A stretch of 64,000 bases of DNA from Lactarius indigo (lineage: Eukaryota; Basidiomycota; Agaricomycetes; Russulales; Russulaceae), in contig JAFKAC010000001.1 of the NCBI GenBank assembly GCA_025766275.1, forward strand, positions 682,001-746,000. Reading direction: 5' to 3'. The position numbers and the translations under genes are program-made. Below, piece by piece: positions 30,957 to 40,774 of this stretch. Under the pieces are notes generated by a model. The model was not told where the DNA came from and made no database searches. It was given only the letters and a program-made list of their open reading frames with translations. Within the stretch, counting starts at the first letter, position 1. The number at the start of each line of letters is the position of its first letter.

Positions 30957-31732
30957 TGTAGCAGTATGGCTTATCGCTTACAACTAGACCAAGGTGAAGG
31001 TTAGCGAACTGAACTGGGAGCACACCCAAGCCTAGCATGGAGACAAGTCATGCACCGAACATACAGTCACTACGGAGGGTTTGCACACGTGAGACCTTTA
31101 TGCAAGGTCAAGGGCAAGGTGATCACGCAGTGGCATGCTGAGTGGAGAACCAAGAGGACAAGTTAACATTGGTGAAGAGTAAGGGAAATACAAAGGAATG
31201 CGCACCTGAGTGGAGAACCAAGAGGACAAGTTGGTTCCACTCAGGACGCTACATGAGGGTTTATATACTATGCTGCGGCTGAGTTCGAATTACTATGGAA
31301 CCTTGTTACTAAAGGTATTGTAATAGTAATGAGTCAGACGCTGACACGTCGTATCTATTAATAGCGTTATCTATTGTGCTGACTGATGCACAGTCATTAA
31401 CGCTGACAAAACAATGACGTGTCTTTATCTATGAGTCACAACCCTATGACAACGTAGTCTAGAACTATCTAGAATGTTCCCTGCTTATCGTCCAATGAGA
31501 AACTGTTATACTAATGAGGAAAGTGACCTAAAGAGGTAACACCTGATAAGGAAGTTACTATCCCAGGGTCATGTGCTTATTGGTGCACATGTTGGCGTCA
31601 CGTGACTAACCATCTTATCATATCTAATGATAAGGACTTGGACATTTGAGCACAACGTTGGAGTCTTATATCTTGGCCAAATAAATCCATAAAAATACAG
31701 AAAAATAAGGCGAAAATAAAGCATCTGTGACA
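30957..31732 (-). repeat. copia-type solo LTR with TSD gaaac
   Basis: 776 bp flanked by gaaac (30952-30956 and 31733-31737). Element-sense ends are TGTCACAGAT...GCTACA. Minus orientation is inferred from TATATAAA (31267-31260) followed 35 bp later by a 27-bp segment present twice (31206-31232 and 31138-31164). The spacer resembles the copia-1 LTR (CCAATGTTAAC against CCAATGTAAC). Confidence 0.82.
31138..31205 (-). other. Probable intron inside the solo LTR
   Basis: In element sense the first copy of the 27-base repeat ends CACTCAG and is followed by GTGCGC, a CCAATGTTAAC branch-like site, then the second copy ending CACTCAG. The 68-bp interval has the same plan as the 55-bp one in copia-1. 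Confidence 0.45.
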
Positions 31733-31824
31733 GAAACATCTATCTGCTTTAATTTGTGTGCTCGCAGCAATGCTTCCCAATTGTTTTTCCACCAAGTTTT
31801 GAGCTTTTCTTTAAAGCATTGTCT
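31733..31824 (-). pseudogene. LINE-A fragment, third piece
   Basis: Matches 63467-63555 (TGTGTGCTC, TTTGAGCTTTTCTTT, AAGCATTG). Ends with the 14-bp target site ttaaagcattgtct (31811-31824) of the SINE-like element. Confidence 0.75.
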
Positions 31825-32685
31825 GTTTTTTTTTTTTTTGAATCAATTTATATTCTGGGGCAGTATGTGAATACAAAGCTGGTCCTACTGCACTACTAGT
31901 AGATTTATGGGGTGAGCAGGGGGAAATCGGATGTACAAGGTTCAAGGGCCCAGAGGCCAGTGGGTTCATAAGGTTATAGGGGCGAGGAGTTTAAACCCCA
32001 CCCACTAAGGGCACCTCCCAGAGGAACCCGGTCAGAGTCAGTATATTAGGTAAGGTAGGGGACAGGTGAGGTCCCCAATGCGGTCTCCCAGTCCATCCGT
32101 GTGTTGTGTCATCCAAATCCTCATCCCTACCTCCCACACCGTCATTGCCTTCCAACCCCTCAGCGTCGTCCCAGGGACCATGAGTTGACCCTAGACTTTC
32201 GCTAGCCAATTACTGGCACAGCGGGTCACAGGGGGCCCAATCCCCAGACCGGCGAATGCCTCGTGGTGTCCGTCAGGGGAGTCCGTCAGGATTGCCAGGG
32301 TAGACTGTGAGTGGCAGAGATTGAATCGGGGGTGGTGCAGGATTGTTGGAAGTGGAATCGGAGATGGAACAGGGGTGGTTTGTGGGAAGAGGTGACAAGG
32401 GGATGCAGCGGCTAGCAGCAGAGCCCCAGAAATGGTAATGAGTGTGGTGATAGTTGGTGGCATGGGATGTCGGTGGTGCAGTGTGACAGAGCCCAGATAG
32501 GAAGTGAGTGCATGGCCAAGCAGGCCGGTTGTTGGTTGGTGTTGGGGTTCAGGGCGGATAAGGAAGGTGGTAAATGAGTGCCCTCATCTGTCTCCTGCCA
32601 GGATTGAACCAAAGGTCTGACACATGTGACATTCCTCAGAACAAGGTAGGGGGTGGCAAAAGCCCAGTGCACCATCCACCCCCCA
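31825..32685 (-). mobile_element. A-tailed SINE-like or truncated non-LTR element, 14-bp TSD
   Basis: 861 bp between copies of ttaaagcattgtct (31811-31824 and 32686-32699). On the minus strand it ends in a poly(A) tail (plus-strand T run at 31826-31839). The minus-strand 5' end has possible pol III promoter boxes: TGGTGCACTGG about 13 bases in and GGTTCAATCC about 75 bases in. Its tail before the A run (TAAATTGATTC) resembles the LINE at 62649 (TAAATGGATTC). No reverse transcriptase coding was recognised. It may be a tRNA-derived SINE or a 5'-truncated LINE of another family. Confidence 0.65.
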
Positions 32686-32740
32686 TTAAAGCATTGTCTT
32701 GCAGCGGATTTATTGATCTTGAGGGGTCGGACTCAGATAT
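32686..32740 (-). pseudogene. LINE-A fragment, last piece
   Basis: Repeats the target site and continues LINE-A homology (GCGGATTTATTGATCTT against GCGGATTTGCTGGTCTT at 63556). It fades out by about 32740, so LINE-A is also truncated on this side. Confidence 0.6.
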
Positions 32741-33106
32741 TGAGTAGAACATGGGATTGTGTGACTATGCAAGAACGAATACACGTATCGTACGAGAGGG
32801 TTCACGTACATCTCGCCTGTCCACAACATGGTGCATGGCACCAGATATACGGGCCAAAGTAAGGTACAGTGTTCAACGAACGTTCACGCCTTCCCCCGGG
32901 CCGTTTATTCTCTAGCTGGGCCACTCCCACATATGGTGACACACCGTAGCGACTCAGACCTTTTAATTGGTTCATCTCGCCGGTGAAGGTGAGGATGCGT
33001 ACATTCGTTACTTCGCAAACTTCTTCGCTAGCTTTTATGCCCGTGCACAGTTCTCGGGGCAGATAAAGGTTGCGACGAGGCGTTGGAGCTAGGTAGGACC
33101 AGTTCA
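32741..33106. other. Intergenic, end of the transposon nest
   Basis: No coding sequence or repeat was recognised. It borders the last LINE-A piece and the 3' end of sedolisin gene A. Confidence 0.4.
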
Positions 33107-35195
33107 CTACCAACGAGTAAGTATTTCAATCAGTTTCTCAAAGTCGAGTGACCCGAGGCCCGTGACCTATAGAATCCAGAGTGAGCCAACGCCGAAGACA
33201 CAACTCTGGATGGACGCACGGGATCCCACCCAGGGACAGCGGGAAAACCATCAGTATCGCAACCCGGGTTCGACCCAGACGTGATGTCATTTAGGCCCGG
33301 TCGGCATACGCCGTACAGCCACATGTTGAGGTAGCCGAGCGGCGGCTTGCCGATCGAAATTCGGTAGTCATTCAGTAGGGAGACAATTCCTGCTGCGGCC
33401 TGTACGTTGACGGTCAGCAGGTTTTCCGGAGAGCGAAGGATGCAAAGAGAAGAGAGGGGAATGTCGCACCGGCGTCGCGCAGCTCGTGCCACTTAGTGTG
33501 GAGATTTCCCCACTCAAGACAAAACGGAAGTTAATTGCCTGAATGGCGATATCGGGAACGCCACGTCCCCAAGGACTGCACGAATTGCAAAAGGTAAGAA
33601 TGGGCCAGGTCAGGTCAGGTCACGGTAGCGAACGCACTTGAAAAAGCCGTTATATTGGCTACCCAGCTTCTGGAGGAAGGAGGGCACCGCTGTGCGCTGG
33701 TAGGGCGGTCGGATAAAGTAGTTCGAGAAGCCGCCACCAGAGAAACTTGCCGCAGTCTCTGGGTTTCCCGTCGTGCCGCCGACGCTAGTGACCCAAGGGC
33801 CTGCGAGAGCCGCGGACTGTGTGGTGAGTGTGTTGTAGCTGCGCTTATGTACTAATGTACTAGCGGAAAAATACCACACGTACAAGTTGAGGGGAAGGTG
33901 GGGAGGAACCATTTATGCTCATTGCCGGAGCTGTCTTTGAATTGGCAACTCCCACGACCAACGCCATCATTGCCACTCGAAAAGAGGACGCTGGAACCAC
34001 GCACGCCGAGCCGAGAGAACAGGTTGCACACATGAATTGCATAATCCGCCGGAACTAGGAACTCAAAAACGCTATAAGATGTGGTTATCGTCTGTGGGAT
34101 GCTCTCCTGGGCGAGCACGTAGTCGAGCCAGTTTATGAACGGATCGCCCAGGGTCGCCGACCCGCCAGTGCTGTAGAATATATGCGGGGTCGGGTAGGCA
34201 ATGGCCGATGTGTACTGGACATTCATATTTGCCTCATCGGCTGGGTCGCTCGGGTTGTACCCTCCGCCTTTGATCTCCACGACTTCGTAGGTCGTCTCGA
34301 TCGCGTCGGTGCGAAATGTTTCCATAAATAGCGTCAGGTCGTCTGGGTTCGGGTATTTACCTTTGTAGCCCGTAACGCCAAGCGCGTTCCGGTCCGCCGC
34401 AGCGGGAACGTAGCTAGCCGTCTTGTACAGCGAACGCAGGGCGGAAGGTGTGATATATGGCTCCTCGCGGCTCGACAACACCGTCCTGCGCTCTCCCCCC
34501 GGTACCTTCGTATGTAGCCCCGGTGCCCGATCTGGGTGCATGAGCGGTTCCTGCCGTGGTGTCTGCGTAAATCCGAAGTGTGTGGTTGGTGCGACGTTTT
34601 GCACGTGCTCAAGCAGCGCCGTGGGGAGCCCGTAGCTGAGCGTGCGGAGAACGGTCTCGTTCGTCCCGATGTGTTGGTACAGTTGGTACGACGCACTCAG
34701 GAGTTCGTTTGCTTGGGACACGGGGATGCCGGTGAGCGTCAACCAACTGCCACCATGCTTAGTTGATATGGCCGAGGAGAGCACGCCGTGATGTTCGAAC
34801 CAGGCGTGGACTAGCTGGAGCACATCTGAAGGCGGTGCAACGAGTTCAGCAACCTGCTCCCTAGTTAGGTGGGCGCCATATCTGCCAAGAGAAAGGGGCA
34901 CACATGCCAGTGAGTGCCCAGGCGGAATAGTGGCAGAGAGAACACACTTTGGATTCCCAGGACTGCTGACTTCATAGAGGGTGTCAATCAAAGTGTTCTC
35001 GTCTTGGGCCTTGAGTGCAATGTGGAGGTCGGTGGTAGTGCCAGCAGGTGGGTGACCCAGGTTCTGCCAGTTCTCTGGAACAGAATTCCATGTGTGCTTC
35101 ACATGCACCTCATTCCAACGTGGTGCAAAGATCGCAAAGCACCTCAGAGGTCCTGTGGTGAAGACGAAAAGTACAGAAAGTGGGTAAAAGCGCAT
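33107..35195 (-). CDS. Sedolisin (S53, tripeptidyl-peptidase-type) gene A, six exons
   Basis: Secreted serine protease of the sedolisin/TPP1 family. Exons on the minus strand: 35195-34948, 34881-33884, 33800-33638, 33575-33470, 33399-33220, 33166-33107. All junctions are GT-AG and in phase, giving 584 residues. Residues 1-21 are a signal peptide. The pro-domain has E-N-W, G-H-P-P, then N-P-K-Y-G-A-H-L across intron 1. The catalytic part has E299, the STCPWVTSVGG block across intron 2, SGTSCATP with Ser501, and the calcium-site region D-I-T-S-G-S-N-P-G-C plus G-W-D-P-V-T-G-L-G near the end. The usual aspartate four residues after E299 is Asn303, and the expected oxyanion aspartate in S-S-G-D is Asn387, so activity is doubtful. 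Paralogous to gene C, with which it shares every intron position. Confidence 0.88.
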
Positions 35196-36046
35196 GGTTA
35201 CTAGAGGTTACCGAGATGGTGCGAACGATTTTACTTAAGAAGTCTGGGGGCCCCTTGCTAGAACCGAGACACAGAAAGCCTAGCTCGGGGACGGAGATTT
35301 TACGGTGTATCTAGGAAGCGGTGGGAAACTTAAAGCGCTATTGTCCGAATGATGTACAATAGATGCATGAGCGCAGAGCCTCAAGGCTAAGTTGTACGCC
35401 CACCACACAGAAATGGCAGGGTTCTCGAGATTCGCGCGGACGAGGACTAGTGATAAGACGAAATAGAATATCGCGCGGGACAACTTAAATGGGTCGTAGG
35501 AAGTATCTTGCTATGTTTTCAGAATGTTACCGAGATTGTTACGATATTCTTACAGCGCAGAAGCACAGAAGTCCACCGGTAGGCCACTGGTAATCCCAGA
35601 TATCGCAAGTCCCGGTGGGTAGACGGAGTCCACTGTTCGCCCATGGGTATGATTTGGATCTCCGCCTCAGGCAAAATCTGTACCCGACCTCATGCGACAT
35701 CAAGAATGCACCGAGGGCTTGACCGAGGGCCTCATCCGGCCCCGTCCGTATGGTTTGCTGGTCACAAAATCCTAAAAATAGGAATGGTTTATGAGGGGTT
35801 CAACAGTAACTGGGTGTGGCGGGCGAGAGAAATAAAAGTGTTCTCGTTCCTTGAAACCGGTCGAGAGCTTGCCAGTAGGTGGAGGACGACAGCACGTAAG
35901 AGGATCAAGCACGTGCCGCCTCATCCAGCCCATCGCTCCAGCAGTCTGTCCAGGCTTTTTGCGTCTTGCCACTTATGTAAGGGCCCCCGGTCTCAAGTAA
36001 ATTCTTGAGTAAATTTGTTGGTACCGACTCAGCGACCTCCAGTAAC
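35196..36046. other. Intergenic, upstream of sedolisin A
   Basis: No gene was recognised. The first ~180 bp upstream of gene A are similar to the region upstream of gene C, so promoter and gene were duplicated together. The remainder shows no repeat or coding signal that can be supported. Confidence 0.45.
35292..35320 (-). promoter_or_regulatory. Conserved upstream block of sedolisin A
   Basis: A 29-bp stretch identical to 40098-40126 upstream of gene C, about 97 bp before the ATG here and 85 bp there. Core on the plus strand: GATTTTACGGTGTATC. Surrounding bases are only partly alike, so the block may be a promoter element. Confidence 0.45.
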
Positions 36047-36140
36047 CGTGCACTTTCACCCACTCTCTGTGCTTTATATCTTCACTATTGGACCCCTGAG
36101 AGGCCTTGCGATGCCCTTCACACCACGCTGGCACCTGACA
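36047..36140 (+). pseudogene. Inverted fragment of a sedolisin first exon
   Basis: On the plus strand, opposite to genes A, B and C. Translates as a signal-peptide region like theirs (H-P-L-S-V-L-Y-I-F, then I-G-P-L-R, then F-T-P-R-W), with GTG in place of the start ATG. The homology stops after about 30 codons. It lies just left of the broken copy B, which lacks its own first exon. Confidence 0.6.
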
Positions 36141-36309
36141 CGACCCATTCTTAATTTTGTAATTTGTGCAACACCAAGGGCCGCGGCTTTCCCAAAATTG
36201 CCCTGCCGGCGGTCGGCTTCTGAGTTGTCAGAAACAGGCAGTCACGTGAGTTTCAGCGAGCCGGTCTTTTTTGGGGCGCAAATACTACAATGTTCGAAGG
36301 CAGAGTTAA

Positions 36310-37350
36310 AACGCCACACGCACAACCAGTGGAGGGGAAGGTGGGGAGGAACTAGACCCGCAGCTTGCTGGCCGGAGCCGCCTTGGAACAGGCAGTTCCC
36401 ACAACAACACCATCGTTGCCACTCGAGAGGAGGACCAAGAAGAGGACGGTGGTACCACGCACGTCAAGTCGCGCGAACAGATTGCACACATATATTGCAC
36501 AATCCAGCGGGACTTTGTACTCAGGAACGCTGTAGGGCATACTTACCCTCCTCAAGTCGAGCACGTAATAAGCCAAATCATAAACAGATCGCCCTGAGTC
36601 TCCGAGCCAGTGCTGTAGAATATGGTCGGATAGTGTAGCGAGTAATAGACTTCGGCCTGGGGGAGAGCGTAGATAGAAGTGATAGAGCAGTGGATAGGAA
36701 ACACGGAGAGGTAGACAGACGCAAACGGAGATCGTTAGAACGAAGGTGAAGGCATGGATGAGATGTTCATTTTCGTATGCGTGTATGGTATATAATGGCT
36801 AAAGTGCACTGGATATCGAGATTCGCCTTGGAGTTTCTCGGGTTGTACCCTTAGCCTTTGATGCATGATGCTGTAGGTCGTCGAGGTCGCGTCGAAGGGA
36901 TAATGATTCATGAATTCCGTCAGGTCGTCTGGGTTCGGATAATTACCGAGGTAGCCCCCAATGCCAAATACATTCAGGTCCGCAGCAAAGGGCACGTATC
37001 TAGACGTCTTGTAGAACGAGCGTAGGAATGACGGCGTCACATATTGGTCGCAGCTCGACAATACCATCCTGGGCACTCCTCCCGGTACCTTCGTCTGCTC
37101 TGTTGCTACCCTCTGGGGTGCATGAGCAGTTTCTGCCACCGCGCGCGCGGAAAGCCGAAGCGTGTGGTCAGCGCAACGTTTTGTACATGTGCAAGCAGTG
37201 CCACGGGGAGCCCATAGCTGGGCGTGCGAAGAACGGTCTCGTTCATCCCGATGTGCTTATACAGTTGGTATGACGCGCTCAGGAGTTCTTTGGCTCTGGA
37301 ATTAGGGACGCCGACGACCGCCAGCCAACTGCCGCCGTGTTTCGTTTCGT
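36310..37350 (-). pseudogene. Sedolisin copy B, truncated and interrupted
   Basis: Homologous to exon 2 of genes A and C only, from K-H-G-G-S-W-L (37345) to the F-P-P-F-P end next to the intron 2 donor (36330). It lacks exon 1 and exons 3-6, has frameshifts near 37130 and 36850, and is split by a ~155-bp insertion (about 36640-36795). It reads K-A-N-L-D where the family has E-A-N-L-D, so it lost the glutamate but kept the aspartate that A and C lack. Confidence 0.75.
36640..36795. repeat. Short dispersed repeat inside sedolisin B
   Basis: Absent from genes A and C at this point. About 85 bp (GGAGATCGTTAGA... to GCGTGTAT) recur at 58120-58200. Edges and target duplication could not be fixed. 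Confidence 0.45.
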
Positions 37351-37927
37351 TGAGATAGTGGCCTAGTCACAGGTGATTATAATTATAATTTCGTTGTAAT
37401 AATAAATAAGTTTAAATCTATTCATATAGTTTATGTAAACTCTCCCAATCTCGGTAAGCACATAAAAAGTTAATTTTTATTTGCTGATGATTATAACACG
37501 AGAAGCTTCCAGAGTTGTGGAGGTTTCCGAGGACATCCAAGATATTGAGAGGGGATAGCAGAGTTTCCAGAGGCCTGAGGGGACACAAAAGGAGAAGAGC
37601 TGAGAGGGAGTGGCACGGGATTGTTATTTACTGATATCTGATGCTGACTGAGTACTGTACTCAGCGGATGCGGTTTACCACACTGCCATCGACCATACCA
37701 ATCACCGGAGAGAATCCAGAATATCAATATAAATGGTTCAAAAAAAGAGGGGGGGAGCGGGAGGATATAGTGCTCTTGTGTCTCATCCGAGTCATCCCTA
37801 TGTACCTATGCGAATCCGAAGCGAGGAAGCGAAGCGTTAAAAGAAAAGTTAGAAGATGTACAGAATATATCGGCGGCAGCGACAGGAACCCCGGGGCAGA
37901 GAATTCAGCCCAGATCAGCCTACCGTA
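37351..37927. other. AT-rich intergenic between sedolisin B and C
   Basis: Strongly AT-rich from 37378 to 37495 (TAATTATAATT, AATAATAAATAAG), then mixed sequence to the gene C stop. No gene or repeat was recognised. Confidence 0.4.
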
Positions 37928-40013
37928 CTACCGATAACTAAGTAACTCCCCCAGTTTTGCAAAGTCGAGCGACCCGAGACCCGTGACCTATCAACGCAGC
38001 GTGAGCCAACATCGAAAGATGTAGAGACACAACTCAGGCAGGACGCACAGGATCCCACCCAGGGACAGCGGAGAATCCATCAGTTTTGCAGCCCGGGTTC
38101 GACCCAGACGTGATGTCATTCAGGCCCGAGAGACCCCTGCCGTACAGCCAGAAGTTGAGGAAGCCGAGTGGGCGCCTGCCGGTCGAAATCATGTAGTCAT
38201 TCAGCAGGGAAATGATTCCCGCCGCGGTCTTTACGTTGGCAGTCAGCAAGGCACTCGAGGACGTGGGATGCGGAGAGAATAGGTCTCCGAGGGAGGGCTA
38301 TCGCACCGGGGTCGAGCAGCTGGTGCCGGTCATAGTCCAGGGTTGCTTGTTGAGGACATAAAGGTAGTTAATCGCCTGCAGGGAAATATCGGGAACGCCA
38401 CATCCCCCGGGGCTGCAAAATGAAAGGTGAGAATGGTTTAGTTTGGGTCACGGTAGCGAATGCACTTGTAAAAGTCGCTATACTGGCTGCCAAGGTTCCG
38501 GAGGAAGTCAGGCACACCCTGGTTCTGATAAGGGGGACGTGGAAAGTACACCGAGAAACCGCCACCGGAAAGACTTGCCGCAACCTCAGGATAGTAGCCT
38601 GTCGTTGCTCCGACGCTAGTGATCCAGGGACCTACAAACACATGGACGGTGTGGTGAGCGATGAGCGCCTGCAGCAGAGAAAAAATACTACACGTACAAG
38701 TTGAAGGGAAGGTGGGGACGAACTTGACACGCGAGTTGCCGTAGCCATCGGTGAACAAGCAGCTCCCAAGACCAACGCCGTCGTCGCCGCTCGAGAGGAG
38801 GACACTAGCGCCACGCATGCCGAGCCAAGCGAACAGGTTGCATACAAACCCCGCATGATCCGGTGGAACTTTGTACTCTTCAGCGCCGTAATTGATACTG
38901 ATGGTCTGCGGGACTTTCTCCTGGACGAGCACGTAGTCGAGCCAGTTCACGAACGGATCGTCCTAGATATTCAAGAGGCCTGTGCTGTAGAATATATGCG
39001 GAGTTGGATATGCTATGGCCGAAGTATACTGAATATTGAGGCTCGGCTCGGTGCCTGCATTGTTTGGGTTGTACCCTCCGCCACTGACCGGCACGACTTT
39101 GAAGGTCGCCGAGGTCGCGTCGGAGCGATATTGATTCATGAATAACGTCAGGTCGTCCGGGCTCGGGTATTGATCGAGAAAGCCCACAACGCCAAGCATG
39201 TTCCGATCCGCGGCAAAGGGCACATATCTAGACGTCTTGTACAGCCGACGCAGGAAGGATGGCGTGACAGGCGGCGATTCGTCGCGGCCCGTCAATACCG
39301 TCCTGGGCTCTCCCGCCGGTACCTTCGTCTGCACCCCTGCTGCTCCGTCGGGCCGCATGAGCGGTTTCTGCCGCGACGTGCGTGGAGAACCGAAGTGTGT
39401 GGTCGGTGCAACCGTTTGCACGTGTGTGATCAGCGCCGTGGGGAGCCCGTAACTGAGCGTGCGGAGAACGGTCTCGTTCGTCCCGATGTGCTGGTACAGC
39501 TGGTACGATGCGCTCAGGAGTTCGTTGGCCCGGGATACGGGGACGCCGGTGAGCGTCAACCAACTGCCACCATGCTTAGTTGCGATGGTCGATGAGGGTA
39601 CGCCATGATGTTTGAGCCAGGTGCCGACGAGTTGGAGGACGTCTGGGGCCGGCGCGGCAAGTTCGGCGACCTGCTCCCTGGATAGATGTGCGCCGTATCT
39701 GCGAAGGGGAAGCAGTACACATAGATGTGTACAGCTCGGGCGGAAGAGTGGTGTAAATGACGCACTTTGGATTCCCGGGATTGCTGACCTCATGGAGGGC
39801 ATCAATCAAGGCCGTCTCGTTTTGGGCCTTGAGTGCAACGTGGAGATCGACGGTAGTGCCAGCAGGCGGGTGACCCAGGTTCTGCCAGTTCTCTGGGATA
39901 GAACTCCATGTGTGCTTCGCTTGTACGTCATCCCAACGTGGCGCGAAGGTCGCGAAGCATCTCAGAGGTCCGATGGCGAAGATGAGAAGCACAGAAAGTG
40001 GGGAGAAGCCCAT
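37928..40013 (-). pseudogene. Sedolisin gene C, six exons, one premature stop
   Basis: Exons on the minus strand: 40013-39766, 39698-38698, 38631-38466, 38412-38307, 38228-38049, 37987-37928, with introns of 53-78 bp at the same sites as gene A. All phases close, giving about 585 codons, but codon 328 is TAG (38963-38965), within Y-S-T-G-L-L-N-I-stop where A reads Y-S-T-G-G-S-A-T-L. It keeps a signal peptide, N-P-K-Y-G-A-H-L-like pro-region (RYGAHL), S-S-G-D-D oxyanion aspartate and SGTSC-type serine (T-G-T-S-C-S-T-P), with E300. The acid partner is Asn304, as in A. A single nonsense change in an otherwise clean gene suggests very recent loss, a null allele or a sequencing error. Confidence 0.82.
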
Positions 40014-40097
40014 GGTTCGGGAGCTCACCGAGATGATGGCAACAAAGAAATCCAGACCCCATAGGGTCCATGATGCGGAAAGCCTGGACTTGGGTTC

Positions 40098-40126
40098 GGA
40101 GATTTTACGGTGTATCTAGGAAGCGC
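40098..40126 (-). promoter_or_regulatory. Conserved upstream block of sedolisin C
   Basis: Identical to 35292-35320 upstream of gene A, 85 bp before the ATG. Confidence 0.45.
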
Positions 40127-40694
40127 AAGGAAACTTGGAGCGCCGCTGTCGGACGATGAACAGAAGATACATGAGCGCAGATCCTCTGGGCCTTCGTTGA
40201 GAACCAAGATTTGAGTATCTTGAATTAGTGATGAAGACGTCTAGGATATCACACGAGACAGCCTTAGCGGACTGTACGGGCCCGGTCATATCGTCGCAAA
40301 ATCGGGAAAGGTCGTGACCGAAATTATTATCAAGCTATACAGTTAACTCTCGCTGGGCCTTTGAGTTTATAATGATCATAAACTCATTTTTGATTATGTT
40401 AAATTTACCTCGTTATAATAGTATACTGGCAGCGTGCGTTCGCAGCAGAAGAGAATCAGTTGGCCACCCACTGGCAAATAACGCTCGACACAGCTTAACT
40501 TAGGCCCAACTTGAGCCGCGGGGCAGACAGTCCTTCGCTCCACAATACTTGTTCAATGCTGTCGTGTTAGCGAGAAAGAATAACAGGGAGAGGACAAGGG
40601 AGAAGAGAGGACAGTGCCCCTGGACCCTTGGATCTGGAGCGGACGGTTAATGCCGCAAGATTTTAGTCACTGCTTGAATATTCTCGTATACTGA
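40127..40694. other. Intergenic between sedolisin C and the tRNA
   Basis: About 80 bp next to gene C still resemble the gene A upstream region. The rest shows no supported gene or repeat. Confidence 0.4.
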
Positions 40695-40774
40695 GCATTG
40701 GTGGTGTAGCGGTAACATTGGGTCTTCCCACTTGTTGAGTGGCCTAGCCCCGGGTTCGACTCCCGGCCAATGCA
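40695..40774 (+). tRNA. tRNA-Gly (anticodon CCC) with 9-nt intron
   Basis: Acceptor stem GCATTGG pairs with CCAATGC, D stem GTGT/ACAT, T arm CCGGG-TTCGACT-CCCGG, discriminator A, then a TTTTT terminator. The anticodon stem GGGTC pairs with GGCCT if 9 bases (CTTGTTGAG) after the base 3' to the anticodon are removed, leaving loop TTCCCAT with anticodon CCC. The A and B box regions are canonical. Confidence 0.92.

Noticed and set aside
32191..32675. Two minus-strand open frames in the SINE-like element as genes
   Set aside because: No recognisable domain, and they lie inside a transposon insertion bounded by target duplications.
36015..36638. 207-codon plus-strand open frame as an intact gene
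   Set aside because: Only codons from 36047 to 36140 have homology (sedolisin signal region); the rest runs antisense through the broken sedolisin copy B.
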